Assembly (NCBI GenBank): GCA_964396385.1
Contig: CAYNFH010000017.1
Span: 1 to 51,188, forward strand
DNA from: CAYNFH01 sp964396385
GTDB lineage: Bacteria; Armatimonadota; Chthonomonadetes; Chthonomonadales; CAJBBX01
Length of the DNA: 51,188 nucleotides
Direction: 5' to 3'
A program made the translations under genes and the position numbers. The notes below the pieces were generated by a model. That model was not told the DNA's origin. It saw nothing but the letters and a program-made list of their open reading frames with translations, and ran no database searches. Below, piece by piece: positions 7,698 through 15,634 of this stretch (position 1 is its first letter; every line of letters begins with the position of its first letter).

Positions 7698-9524
7698 CTA
7701 ATTCCCCGCTGAATAGTGGTACGTGAATCTGCCGTTCGGGGCGGAGTCGCCGTTCAGCGTGAAGCCCATGATGTCCCCTTCCGGAGTGACGCCGTCGGCC
7801 CAAGAGTTGTCCGCCCACTTGAAGTCCAGCTCCAGCGGACCGTGCTCCAGGTTCAGGGCTTTGCGCGGGATAGATAGCTCCAGCTCATTGCCCGCCACCC
7901 GGTATCGCACCCCCGCCACCGGTTCCCACCGCCAGCCGCCCAGGGAGTGCTCCAGCAGCGTGTGTGAGCCGTCCTTTACCGTGCGGTTCACCACAAAGTC
8001 GTACCCTTCCCACGACGGTCCGCCGCGCCCAGTCTTGAGGAACAGCATCATCCACTGTTTGCCCGTGTGCGGCGTGATGGCCTCCCGGGTGCGGGCGTAG
8101 AAGTAGAGATTACGGCGGTCCCGCGCCAGCTTCATCCGCACGAAGTCGTTCCGGCCGGTGGTGTTCACGTAGTGGGCCACGTTGTTCCAGCCCGGGTGGT
8201 CCCGGTGGGCCGTGTCGCCGATATCGTCGCGGAACTCCGGCCGAACCGGGTTCCACGCCTCGAACCGGCCGTCCATGCGGATGGTCCTGGGGCCGCTCGC
8301 CTCCTCCGGCTTCCGCACGCCCTTGAACCGGCGGACGGATGAGACCAACTGGTAGTAGTAGTCGTCCCCGTGCCCGCCGCGCATTGGCTCGATGTCCCGG
8401 CTGAACTCCTGGGTGAACTCGTCCACGAACATCACGGGCAGCTTTACGCCGTTGAACTCGGCGAACCGGCCGGCGATCCACTCGTTCCAGCCGGTGATGA
8501 AGAGGAACCGGGGATCCTCCTTCAGCGCGCGCTCGAACTGCTCCGCGAAGTTCGGCCCGTAGTGTACCGCGTCCGGCGAAGTGTCACGCCGACCGTTGTG
8601 CCAGGTTCGGCCCCGCGCCCCCGGCTCGGTGAAGGTGGCCAGCCGGTTGCCGACCGCGTTCTGCGCCACGCCCACCGACATCTGCTCCTTCTCGCCGCGC
8701 CCATTGCGGAACACGTGCTGCGGGTAGACCTCCAGCCAACTCCACATATCGGGCTTCGTGGGGCCCTGAAAGTAGTTCGGCTGGGGTTTGCGGAAGGTGA
8801 AGACGTCGCGCAGCCGCGCCCGGTCCTCCGCGTCCAGCAGCTCCGGATCCGCCAGGATGAGCGGCTTGCCCTCCCACCGGAACCAGAGCTCCGGGTAGAG
8901 GCGCGGCTCGTACAGGTCGTGGTACAGCTCCTTTACGACCCTGGCGGGCTGCCCGAAGGGGCAGAGGAAGGCCACCTGCGGCGTCTTTCCGCCGGCCGCC
9001 CGCACCTCCGACCAGGTCTTGAGCAGCGCCATGTAGTACGGTCTGTACGTGAGCTGGTTGGTCACGTCGAAGATGACGGTGTCCACACCCGCGTCAGACA
9101 GCATCTGGGCGTGCTTGCGCAGGACCCACGGGTCGTCCGTGAGGTAGTAGCCGAAGAGCGGCTCGCCCCAGTGGTGCGGCGCGTAGAGGGGACCCCACGG
9201 AGGGCTGGTGGGCTCCCGGAGCGCGTCTGGGTCGCGGCGAAGGATCTGGGTGATGTCGAATGGGCCGCTGTTGACGCCGTATCCCAGCCAGAGGAAGTAG
9301 AAGATGCCCACCGTCCGGTCCTGCCTCGGCGGCCCTACCTCTTTGTAGGTGGGCATGACCCGTCCCAGCGCATCGGTGGCGGTCCAGGTATCGCTCATGG
9401 TATCCCAGGAGGGCTGCTGCGCGAGCCCCTGTCCGCGGTTGAGGAGCATCAAGAGCGCGAGGACGAGAAGGACCCTTCCAGGACCGCGCCCGTGCCGCGT
9501 TGAACTATGAAAGGTCGTTCGCAT
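7698..9524 (-). CDS. Secreted GH99-like glycosidase-fold protein with C-terminal carbohydrate-binding-like domain
   Basis: 608 aa from the ATG at 9524. That start places the basic n-region and the hydrophobic VLLVLALLMLL stretch correctly for a signal peptide; a start at 9548 would run into the divergent gene. The body has GIFYFLWLGYG, DAGVDTVIFDVTN and FITGWNEWIAGRF, as in GH99/GH71-like and WbsX-type (beta/alpha)8 proteins. From about residue 410 a beta-rich domain (IRMDGRFEAWNPV, YFYARTREAI, LELSIPRKAL) resembles CBM9/DOMON-like sugar-binding modules. Probably acts on an extracellular polysaccharide; bond specificity is unknown. Divergent from the kinase-like gene at 9541. Confidence 0.75.
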   Translation of the reverse strand: MRTTFHSSTRHGRGPGRVLLVLALLMLLNRGQGLAQQPSWDTMSDTWTATDALGRVMPTYKEVGPPRQDRTVGIFYFLWLGYGVNSGPFDITQILRRDPDALREPTSPPWGPLYAPHHWGEPLFGYYLTDDPWVLRKHAQMLSDAGVDTVIFDVTNQLTYRPYYMALLKTWSEVRAAGGKTPQVAFLCPFGQPARVVKELYHDLYEPRLYPELWFRWEGKPLILADPELLDAEDRARLRDVFTFRKPQPNYFQGPTKPDMWSWLEVYPQHVFRNGRGEKEQMSVGVAQNAVGNRLATFTEPGARGRTWHNGRRDTSPDAVHYGPNFAEQFERALKEDPRFLFITGWNEWIAGRFAEFNGVKLPVMFVDEFTQEFSRDIEPMRGGHGDDYYYQLVSSVRRFKGVRKPEEASGPRTIRMDGRFEAWNPVRPEFRDDIGDTAHRDHPGWNNVAHYVNTTGRNDFVRMKLARDRRNLYFYARTREAITPHTGKQWMMLFLKTGRGGPSWEGYDFVVNRTVKDGSHTLLEHSLGGWRWEPVAGVRYRVAGNELELSIPRKALNLEHGPLELDFKWADNSWADGVTPEGDIMGFTLNGDSAPNGRFTYHYSAGN

Positions 9525-9540
9525 AGAGGAGCAGCGGAAC

Positions 9541-10587
9541 ATGGACATGACCCCCGAAGCGGTTCAGCAGCGGTTACAGGACTTCTACGCCGCCGATGGC
9601 TCTTCCCGCGAGATCGGAGACCTAGCACTCCTGGGCAGCGGCTTCGAGACGGACGTGTTCGTCTTCACGCTCCGATCTGCCGAATCCGAGCCTCAGGAGC
9701 TCATCCTGCGCGTCTTCGCCGGTGAGGGCTGCGCGGAGAAGGCGGAGCGAGAGTTCAACGTGATGCGCCGCCTGGGAGAGATCGGCTATCCGGTGCCGCG
9801 CGTGCTGGAGCTCCATCCCGGACCGGGGGTGTTCGAGCGTCCGTTCATCGTCATGGAGCGCATCTATGGCGTCTCCCTGAACACGGTGTACTGGGAAGTG
9901 CCCGAGGAGCGCCGGCAGACGGTACAGGAGACGCTCTACCGGTTGATTGCGCAGCTCCACGCGCTGGACGGTCCCATCATTCTTCCAGAGTCTCCGCTGG
10001 CCGCGTCGCGCGACCCGTACGGCCCTATCGACCGGGAGCTGGCGGCGCTGCGCGACCTCCAGGCCCAGCTCGACGGACGAGATCCGCCTTCGTTGCGCAA
10101 GGCCCTCGATTGGCTGGATGCCGGCCGCTCCCGCGTGGGCTGCGACCAGCCGGTCCTGGTGCACGGCGACTTCCACCGCAACAATGTTCTGGCGCGGCCC
10201 GACGGCGCGCACTTCGTGATAGACTGGTCGAACGTGAAGCTGGGAGACCGTCGGTCGGAGCTAGGCTGGACGCGCGTGCTTACCGGGCTCATGGGCGACC
10301 AACCCGAAGGCGCCTCCGCGGACCTGCGCCTGTACGAGCAGTACGCCGGAGTCCGGGTAGAGAGGATCGAGTACTTTGAGGCCGCCACCTGTGTGAAGAT
10401 GCTGTTGAGCGACCTGAACATGCTGTACACCGGCGCGGGCCGGCAGGGACTGCGCCCTGGCGTGGAAGAGGATATCCGCGCCAACCCGGGGGCAACGATG
10501 AAGGCGGCCGTCCTGCTTGAGGAGCGCACCGGCATCCGAATGGCCGACGTGGAAGACACGCTCGCCGGGTTGATTAGCCGCGAATGA
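9541..10587 (+). CDS. APH-family phosphotransferase (kinase-like fold)
   Basis: 348 aa. Aminoglycoside-phosphotransferase / choline-kinase fold: FERPFIVMERIYG forms the hinge, PVLVHGDFHRNNVL is the Brenner-type catalytic loop (HGDxxxxN, near residue 205), and HFVIDWSNVKLGD carries the metal-binding Asp. The substrate could be an aminoglycoside, a sugar, an amino alcohol or a small metabolite; the context of carbohydrate genes favours none decisively. The ATG at 9541 has an AGGAG-like site about 10 nt upstream; a second Met two codons later is possible. It is divergent from the GH99-like gene with only 16 nt between the two chosen starts, so the promoters must lie inside the coding regions. 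Confidence 0.8.
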   Translation: MDMTPEAVQQRLQDFYAADGSSREIGDLALLGSGFETDVFVFTLRSAESEPQELILRVFAGEGCAEKAEREFNVMRRLGEIGYPVPRVLELHPGPGVFERPFIVMERIYGVSLNTVYWEVPEERRQTVQETLYRLIAQLHALDGPIILPESPLAASRDPYGPIDRELAALRDLQAQLDGRDPPSLRKALDWLDAGRSRVGCDQPVLVHGDFHRNNVLARPDGAHFVIDWSNVKLGDRRSELGWTRVLTGLMGDQPEGASADLRLYEQYAGVRVERIEYFEAATCVKMLLSDLNMLYTGAGRQGLRPGVEEDIRANPGATMKAAVLLEERTGIRMADVEDTLAGLISRE

Positions 10588-10654
10588 ACGGGAATAAACG
10601 GGATTAGGCGGACCATGGGTTATGCACGACAACAGGAGTGACTGAGCGGAACCC

Positions 10655-10909
10655 ATGGATTACAGGATTAGCGATCACGCGCGGAAGCAGATGGCCGACC
10701 GTGGCATCAGCGAGAATATGCTGGATAATGTGATGCAAGCACCAGAACAGGTCCTGCCTGCAAAGAAGGGACGAAGAGCATATCAGTCGAGAATCGTCTT
10801 ACGAGGCAGGCAATTCTTGCTTCGAGCGTTTGTGGTAGAACGGACCACTCCGCACATCGTGGCCTCGATCTACTTCACCAGTCGAATAAGCCGCTACTGG
10901 CAGCCGTAA
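10655..10909 (+). CDS. DUF4258 domain protein, putative toxin-like partner
   Basis: 84 aa. Typical DUF4258 pattern: YRISDHARKQMADRGIS at the N-terminus, then VMQAPEQVLPAKKGR and a beta-hairpin ending HIVASIYFTSRI. DUF4258 proteins share the RelE-like small alpha/beta look and are often encoded just before a DUF2283 gene, as here (13 nt gap). The pair is widely suspected to be a toxin-antitoxin-like module, but this is not proven. AGGAGTG lies about 14 nt upstream of the ATG. The preceding spacer (10588-10654) carries a short tandem motif based on AACGGGA. Confidence 0.8.
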   Translation: MDYRISDHARKQMADRGISENMLDNVMQAPEQVLPAKKGRRAYQSRIVLRGRQFLLRAFVVERTTPHIVASIYFTSRISRYWQP

Positions 10910-10922
10910 GGAGAACCATCTA

Positions 10923-11138
10923 GTGAAAATACACTACGATGCCGAGGTCGACGCCCTGTCGATCCGGTTCAACGACTCGACAGTGGAGAATAGCGATGAG
11001 CTGGAGGAAGGTGTTATCGCCGACTATGACAGCCAGGGACGCATCATCGCCATTGAGATACTGGATGCCTCGGAACGCGTGACCCATCCGGATCGCGTCG
11101 ACTTCCAGCTACTGGGTTCTTCCCAACCTGTCGCATAG
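10923..11138 (+). CDS. DUF2283 domain protein, partner of the DUF4258 gene
   Basis: 71 aa. Matches DUF2283 from the first residues: KIHYDAEVDALSIRFND, then EGVIADYDSQGRIIAIEILD, a small all-beta protein. It starts with GTG, preceded by AAGGAG at 10908-10913, and follows the DUF4258 gene by 13 nt, so the two are co-transcribed. The role as antitoxin is only suggested by the recurring gene order. The C-terminus ends 26 nt before the convergent oxidoreductase gene. Confidence 0.8.
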   Translation: MKIHYDAEVDALSIRFNDSTVENSDELEEGVIADYDSQGRIIAIEILDASERVTHPDRVDFQLLGSSQPVA

Positions 11139-11164
11139 CTTGAGGACCTCCGTTCGGTTCATGG

Positions 11165-12136
11165 TCAGTCCCCCCGCAGCAGGGCCTGGGCGAGGACCGT
11201 ATCCGCGAGCGTGATTGTCTTGACCGCGTCCGCAAAGCAGGAGCTGGGACGGCCCCCGCCGCGCACGCAGTCGATGAACTCGCGGCTCTTGGTGCGGAAT
11301 CCGGCGAACTGGTACAGCTCGCTCCCACCGCCCACTTCTCGCGCGTCGTACCACTTGCCCCCGGTGTCGCCGTCAGCGTAGAGGGCGCCCTTGCCTTCGT
11401 GGTCGGCCTCCGCGCAGATGCCCTGAGCGTGCATCTCCACGCGGAAGATGCGCCGCCCGCTGGTCCAGCTTGTCAGCACCAGGCCCGTCGCGCCGTTGTC
11501 GAACCGCACCAGCACGGTGAAGAAGTTGAGGTCCGGCGTGCCCACGCGGCGGGTGACGCTCGCCACCTCCGCCACCTCGCCGCCGCACATCCACCGGAGC
11601 GTATCCAGCGCGTGCACGCCGTCGTCCATCATGTGGCTGCGGGCGCTCAGGTCCGCCTGGGGCGCCCACTTATAGAACTCGCAAACCGCGTGCGTGATGG
11701 GTCCGCGGCGCAGGCACTCCTCCCGCAGCAGGTTGAGCAGGGGACTGGACCGGCGCTGGAAGCCGACCTGCGTTACGCAGCCGTTCCGCTCCGCCAGGTA
11801 GGCCAGGGACTGCGCCTGGTGGACCGTGATGCCCATCGGCTTCTCGATGAAGAGGTTCTGCTTGTGCTCTAGCAGCCAGGTCCAGACGTCGTACATGATG
11901 TGCGGATGGCCGATGGCGTAGACGGCGTCCGGATTCACCTCCTCCACCATCTTGCGGAAGTCGGCGTAGCGCCGCTCGATACCGTACTTGTCCGCCGTGG
12001 TCCGCATCCGCTCCGCGTCCAGGTCGCAAATGGCGGCGATCTCCACGTCGTTCAGCGAGGCGAGGGAGGGGTAGTGCACGGCATTGGCCATGCTCCCCGC
12101 ACCTACCATCGCGACCCGCACACGCTGCTCAGCCAT
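11165..12136 (-). CDS. Gfo/Idh/MocA family NAD(P)-dependent oxidoreductase
   Basis: 323 aa. The N-terminal Rossmann fold has VAMVGAGSMANAVHYPSL (GxGxxA) and the family signature LFIEKPMG near residue 98, followed by the C-terminal alpha/beta substrate domain. MMDDGVHALDTLRWM corresponds to the His-containing active-site segment. Such enzymes oxidise or reduce sugars, inositols and related polyols with NAD(P). I prefer the ATG at 12136 over that at 12142: the GGAGG site (12146-12150) lies 9 nt before the former but only 3 nt before the latter. The substrate is unknown; neighbours suggest a carbohydrate. Confidence 0.88.
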   Translation of the reverse strand: MAEQRVRVAMVGAGSMANAVHYPSLASLNDVEIAAICDLDAERMRTTADKYGIERRYADFRKMVEEVNPDAVYAIGHPHIMYDVWTWLLEHKQNLFIEKPMGITVHQAQSLAYLAERNGCVTQVGFQRRSSPLLNLLREECLRRGPITHAVCEFYKWAPQADLSARSHMMDDGVHALDTLRWMCGGEVAEVASVTRRVGTPDLNFFTVLVRFDNGATGLVLTSWTSGRRIFRVEMHAQGICAEADHEGKGALYADGDTGGKWYDAREVGGGSELYQFAGFRTKSREFIDCVRGGGRPSSCFADAVKTITLADTVLAQALLRGD

Positions 12137-12234
12137 GCTCATCTCCCTCCGGTTAACACAATAGGATTCTGTGTTTCAGTCCCTCCCGTGCCGCGCCGTG
12201 ATATGATCTTGTCCCACATCGGACCACCCCGCCC

Positions 12235-12378
12235 CTACAGGTCCAGCATCTCGACGGTCTTTGCCGCATACGCGTCGTCGCCGGACATCTACCAGCGTAG
12301 CGCCAGCGCATTGGCAGCGGCAGCATCGGTGACTCTGTACTCCTTGACACCTGGCAGCAGCTATGCCCGGGCCTTCCA
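12235..12378 (-). pseudogene. Remnant of a polysaccharide (alginate-type) lyase gene
   Basis: One frame reads WKARA, stop, LLPGVKEYRVTDAAAANALA, LRW, stop, MSGDDAYAAKTVEMLDL, stop. The motif of alternating Ala/Leu helix, then GD-x-x-YA-x-K-x-VE-x-L is characteristic of the alpha/alpha-barrel domain of alginate- and heparinase-type lyases. Two TAG codons interrupt it and no start remains, so it is a decayed fragment. The rest of the spacer 12137-12405 shows no gene. Confidence 0.45.
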
Positions 12379-12405
12379 TCAGCTCCAGTCTGGGACTTTC
12401 CTCTC

Positions 12406-13152
12406 TTAACCCGTGCGCAGCCCTATGTTGGACCTGGCCGCATATCCAGCACCGGACGGCACGACGTTCAAAGTAAGCTGCTCGCCGGCCGGAGTGCCGT
12501 CCGGCTCCGGCTGGCAGTAAATTCCGTCGTCCAGGTTGCGCGGCCGGCGTATGGTGCGCGTGTTGTACGGCGCGCGTCCAAACACCCGGTCGCTCAGCGT
12601 GTCGTCAAAGAAGAACTGGGACGTGAGCTCGTACGCCTCCCGCCCGTTCGGGGTGTACGTCCGCACCTTGAAGTGGATGTGCGGCGTCCGTCCCATGTAC
12701 CAGCCGGGATAGATGGTCTTGAACGTCACCGCCCCGCTCTTATCGGTCAACTGATACCCGCGCAGCCAGGTCTGCCCACGCGTATCCTCCCGCTGCATGC
12801 CCTGGCCGCCCTCATCGGAATAGGCTCCAATGGCGTCTGAGTGCCAGATGTCCACGTGCGCGCCGCACACCGGCGCCGCCGTGCTCCCGCGGACGCCGTA
12901 TACGCCCAGTTTCAGCTCCAGCGGCACGGCGCGCGCCACGGAGGGCCGGGTCGTGCCCGCTGCCAGGTTGGAGCGGTTGAGCCGCTCGTCCACAAAGAAC
13001 GGACCCTCCGTCAGCGCCGGCGTGGCGACCACGTGGATCCGCACCGCCCGCGCCGGGCCGCCTCCTGCCAGCGTGATACCCGCCGCACCGGCCAGCGCCA
13101 GCAGCTCGCGCCGGCTCAGGATCCGGCCTACCGGGATGTCGTCGTTGTACAT
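12406..13152 (-). CDS. Intradiol ring-cleavage dioxygenase-like protein, exported
   Basis: 248 aa. The N-terminus has a twin-arginine-like signal (LSRRELLALAGAAG). The body matches the intradiol dioxygenase family: TEGPFFVDERLNRSN, HVDIWHSDAIGAYSDE and YPGWYMGRTPHIHFKV, which holds a Tyr and the two His (HIH) that ligate Fe(III) in protocatechuate 3,4-dioxygenase. Exported single-subunit members occur in many soil bacteria and act on catechol-type substrates; substrate here is unknown. The ATG at 13152 has an AAGGAAG-like site. A heptamer array (13164-13186) lies in its leader, at the end of the upstream histidine-kinase frame. Confidence 0.82.
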   Translation of the reverse strand: MYNDDIPVGRILSRRELLALAGAAGITLAGGGPARAVRIHVVATPALTEGPFFVDERLNRSNLAAGTTRPSVARAVPLELKLGVYGVRGSTAAPVCGAHVDIWHSDAIGAYSDEGGQGMQREDTRGQTWLRGYQLTDKSGAVTFKTIYPGWYMGRTPHIHFKVRTYTPNGREAYELTSQFFFDDTLSDRVFGRAPYNTRTIRRPRNLDDGIYCQPEPDGTPAGEQLTLNVVPSGAGYAARSNIGLRTG

Positions 13153-13163
13153 GGCTCTTCCTT

Positions 13164-13186
13164 GGTTGATGGTTGATGGTTGATGG
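13164..13186. repeat. Heptamer tandem array GGTTGAT x3
   Basis: Three perfect GGTTGAT units plus GG (CATCAAC-type on the minus strand). It sits between the histidine-kinase C-terminus and the dioxygenase start. The kinase frame has no stop at its expected end and runs through the array into the dioxygenase gene, as if the array displaced the stop. Confidence 0.85.
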
Positions 13187-14751
13187 CCCGCCGGAATAGC
13201 GTTGCAGTCTGACATTGACCGTTGTCCCCTCGCCAAGCGTACTCTCTATCTGCAGCGTGCCGCAGTGCGCTTCCACTATGCTCCGGCAGATGGCCAGCCC
13301 AAGCCCGGTACCGCCCTGCTTACGGGTGCGCGCGGAGTCCACGCGGTAGAACCGCTCCGTGAGGTGCGATAGGTGCTCCGGGGCGACGCCCTCTCCCGTG
13401 TCGGATACGATGAGGAGCACATATCCAGGGGCGGCAGACGGAGTGTGGGGGTATGGGAGGGTTCCGGATTCCGGCTACTCCCACGCTCCCGTACTCCCAC
13501 ACTCCCATACAGTCTATCCGTCCTCCGTCCTCTGTCATCCAGTCTGGCTGAGAGCGAGACGGCGCCGTCGATTGGCGTGTGCCGAAGCCCATTCTCCACC
13601 AGGTTCATCAGCACCCGCACCAGGTAGCTGCGATCGCCGCAAAGGGCCAGCGCCGGGTCAACGGCCTTGATCCGGATGGGCGCATGCTCGCCCGTCCGCA
13701 GCAGCTCCGCCACCTCCAGGAACATCTCCCGTACCGAAATAGCGTGATGCTCAATACGCAGCTCGCCGGAATCCGTGCGGGCCAGCAGCAGCAGGTCCTG
13801 GATGATCCCGTTCATGATGTCCGCCGCGCGATTGGTGGTTTCGAGCGCCCGCCGGTACTCCTCCGCGGTGCGATCGCCGGAGAGCACCAGGCTCACGTTG
13901 CCCTTGATGGTCGTGAGCGGCGTCCGTAGCTCGTGGGAGGCATCCGCCGTAAATCGGCGCTGCTGCCGGATGGCCTCCTCCTGCCGCGCGAAAGCTCCCT
14001 CCAGCCGCGTCAGCATGCTGTTGATGGTCGCTCCGAGGTGCGCGAACTCGTCGCCGCCACGGATCGGCAGCCGCTCGGACAGGTTTGCCTCACCGATGCG
14101 GTCCGCCGCTTCCGATATCTCCTTCACCGGCCGGATCGCCCGGCTGGTGAGGAACAGGCCGGAAGCGCCGCACGCAAGCAGCGCCAGGGGAATCATGGTC
14201 AGCAGGGTGGTGGTGAGGCCATCCAGCGCGCGTTCTGTCTCCGTGAGCGAAGCCGCCGCCTGGACCACGCCCCGCACCTTCCCGTGGCTGGTTAGCGGCA
14301 TGGAGAGCACGCGCATCGGCTCGCCGTTGATCTCTTCCGTCAGGCGCCCGGTCTCGCCGCTGGCCGACAGAGCGAGCAGACGGGAGTGCCACGGCCTCTG
14401 GTCATCACCGTGCAGTGACTGGCCCTGGGTATCGAACGTCCGAAAGGGGGCGTCGGGGGCGTGACGGAGAGGCCGAGGCCGCTCTCTCGGAGGCTCGCCA
14501 AAGTCCGGCATCGGACCATCCATCGGGTTCGGGAACATGCCGGGCGGGGGAGGCCCGTGTGGAATATGCTGCCAGCGCGTCAGCTCCTGGTCGGCCCGAT
14601 CCGTCAGCTCCGCGTCCGTGGCGCACATGAGCTGCGCCTGCGCGGTGTACCGCAGGATGAATCCGAGCGCGCCCAGGATCAGCGCCAAAACGCCCACGTT
14701 CCAGAGCGTCAGACGGAACCGGATGGAAGAGGGGCCGCCCAGCAGTCGCAT
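13187..14751 (-). pseudogene. Sensor histidine kinase disrupted by a tandem-repeat element
   Basis: Starts at the ATG 14751, two bases after the response-regulator stop, with GAGGAG upstream. Order: TM1 (VLALILGALGFIL, ~20-33), periplasmic Pro-rich loop, TM2 (LTMIPLALLACGASGLFL, ~184-201), HAMP, H-box FTADASHELRTPLT with H273, N-box LVENGLRHTP with N387. At about residue 402 the repeat element 13442-13547 intervenes and shifts the frame. The remaining ATP-binding lid is intact in another frame: VSDTGEGVAPE, RFYRVDS, GGTGLGLAI, GEGTTVNVRL. The downstream part has no own stop near 13190. The cognate sensor of the OmpR-type regulator is therefore probably inactive, unless the length of the repeat is an assembly artefact. 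Confidence 0.75.
13442..13547. repeat. Compound element: inverted arm, GGATTC core, octamer and heptamer arrays
   Basis: Left arm AGTGTGGGGGTATGGGA, core GTTCCGGATTCCGGCT (13461-13476), then octamers ACTCCCAC, GCTCCCGT, ACTCCCAC, ACTCCCAT (13477-13508), then heptamers CCGTCCT, CCGTCCT, CTGTCAT (13518-13538). The left arm is the inverse complement of the right octamers. The same composite occurs at 34176-34273. It lies inside the histidine-kinase gene. Confidence 0.9.
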
Positions 14752-14753
14752 CC

Positions 14754-15437
14754 CTACTCCTCTTCGCACCCGGGACCGCGCAGCGTGTAGCCCTGGCGAT
14801 GCACCGTGTGCAGCAGCTTAACTTCGTGTCCGGCGTCGATCTTTTTGCGGAGCTGGCCGATGTAGACGTCCACCGTGTTGGAGTAGCTCTCGTCGTCCAT
14901 CCAGACCCGCTTCTGGATCACCTCGCGCGTGAGCGCCTGACCTTCGGCGCGCGCCAGCGCCTCCAGCAGGCTATACTCCCGCGGCGTGAGGCTTATCTCC
15001 TGCCCGGCGCGCGCCACGCAGCGCGTCCCGGTGTCTATCTCCAGATCCCCGATGTGGATCACGCGCGCCTTGTGCACCTTATCCCGACGCAGCAGCGCAC
15101 GCACGCGCGCCAGCAATTCGCTGAACTCGAACGGCTTCGGCAGGTAGTCGTCCGTGCCGGTCTCCAGCCCGCGCACGCGGTCGTCCACGGAGTCTCGCGC
15201 CGTGAGCATCAGGATAGGCGTGGTGTCGCGGCGGCGGCGCAGCGCCCCGCACACCTCCCAGCCGTTGCGGCCCGGCAGCGTCAGGTCCAGGAGGATGAGG
15301 CTGTAGCTAGACTCCTTCGCCATCCGCAGCCCCGTGGAACCGTCGAAAGCGGTATCGACGGTGAAGTAGCTCTCCTCCAGCCCGCGCTTCACGAGCTCGC
15401 TGATGGCCTCATCGTCTTCGATCAGGAGTATTCTCAT
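14754..15437 (-). CDS. OmpR/PhoB-family response regulator
   Basis: 227 aa. Receiver domain at 1-115 with acidic pocket D8/D9, phosphoacceptor D51 (LILLDLTLPGRNGWE) and the invariant Lys in YLPKPFEFSELL. The C-terminal winged helix (~125-225) ends ALTREVIQKRVW, then DVYIGQLRKKID and HTVHRQGYTLRGP, as in OmpR/PhoB. Binds DNA when phosphorylated by the kinase encoded 2 nt downstream. That kinase is broken here, so the regulator may be orphaned or rely on cross-talk. The leader contains another repeat element (15451-15510). Confidence 0.93.
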   Translation of the reverse strand: MRILLIEDDEAISELVKRGLEESYFTVDTAFDGSTGLRMAKESSYSLILLDLTLPGRNGWEVCGALRRRRDTTPILMLTARDSVDDRVRGLETGTDDYLPKPFEFSELLARVRALLRRDKVHKARVIHIGDLEIDTGTRCVARAGQEISLTPREYSLLEALARAEGQALTREVIQKRVWMDDESYSNTVDVYIGQLRKKIDAGHEVKLLHTVHRQGYTLRGPGCEEE

Positions 15438-15450
15438 GGTCCACTTCCAC

Positions 15451-15510
15451 GGTGTTCAGGTCGTGAATCCGAAACACCTGAACACCTGAACGCCTGAACG
15501 CCTCAACACC
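15451..15510. repeat. Octamer array element with GAATCC core
   Basis: Inverted arm GGTGTTCAGG, core TCGTGAATCCGAAA, then octamers CACCTGAA, CACCTGAA, CGCCTGAA, CGCCTCAA, CACC (15475-15510). Same unit family as 20367-20429. Lies just upstream of the response-regulator start. Confidence 0.9.
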
Positions 15511-15594
15511 CTTCCTGTATCCTACCAACCTCACGTGAAGAAGTTATGAACAACCTCCCTTGGGTGTTACCAAGCAGCTCGTGGCCCCTACTTG

Positions 15595-15600
15595 TATAAT
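15595..15600 (+). promoter_or_regulatory. -10 box (TATAAT) upstream of the selenoprotein candidate
   Basis: TATAAT, 34 nt before the ATG at 15635; no convincing -35 hexamer at 16-18 nt. AAGGAGGGG at 15620-15628 is a strong ribosome-binding site for the ATG at 15635. Confidence 0.5.
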
Positions 15601-15634
15601 GGAATACTCGAATCTCACAAGGAGGGGTTGGACC

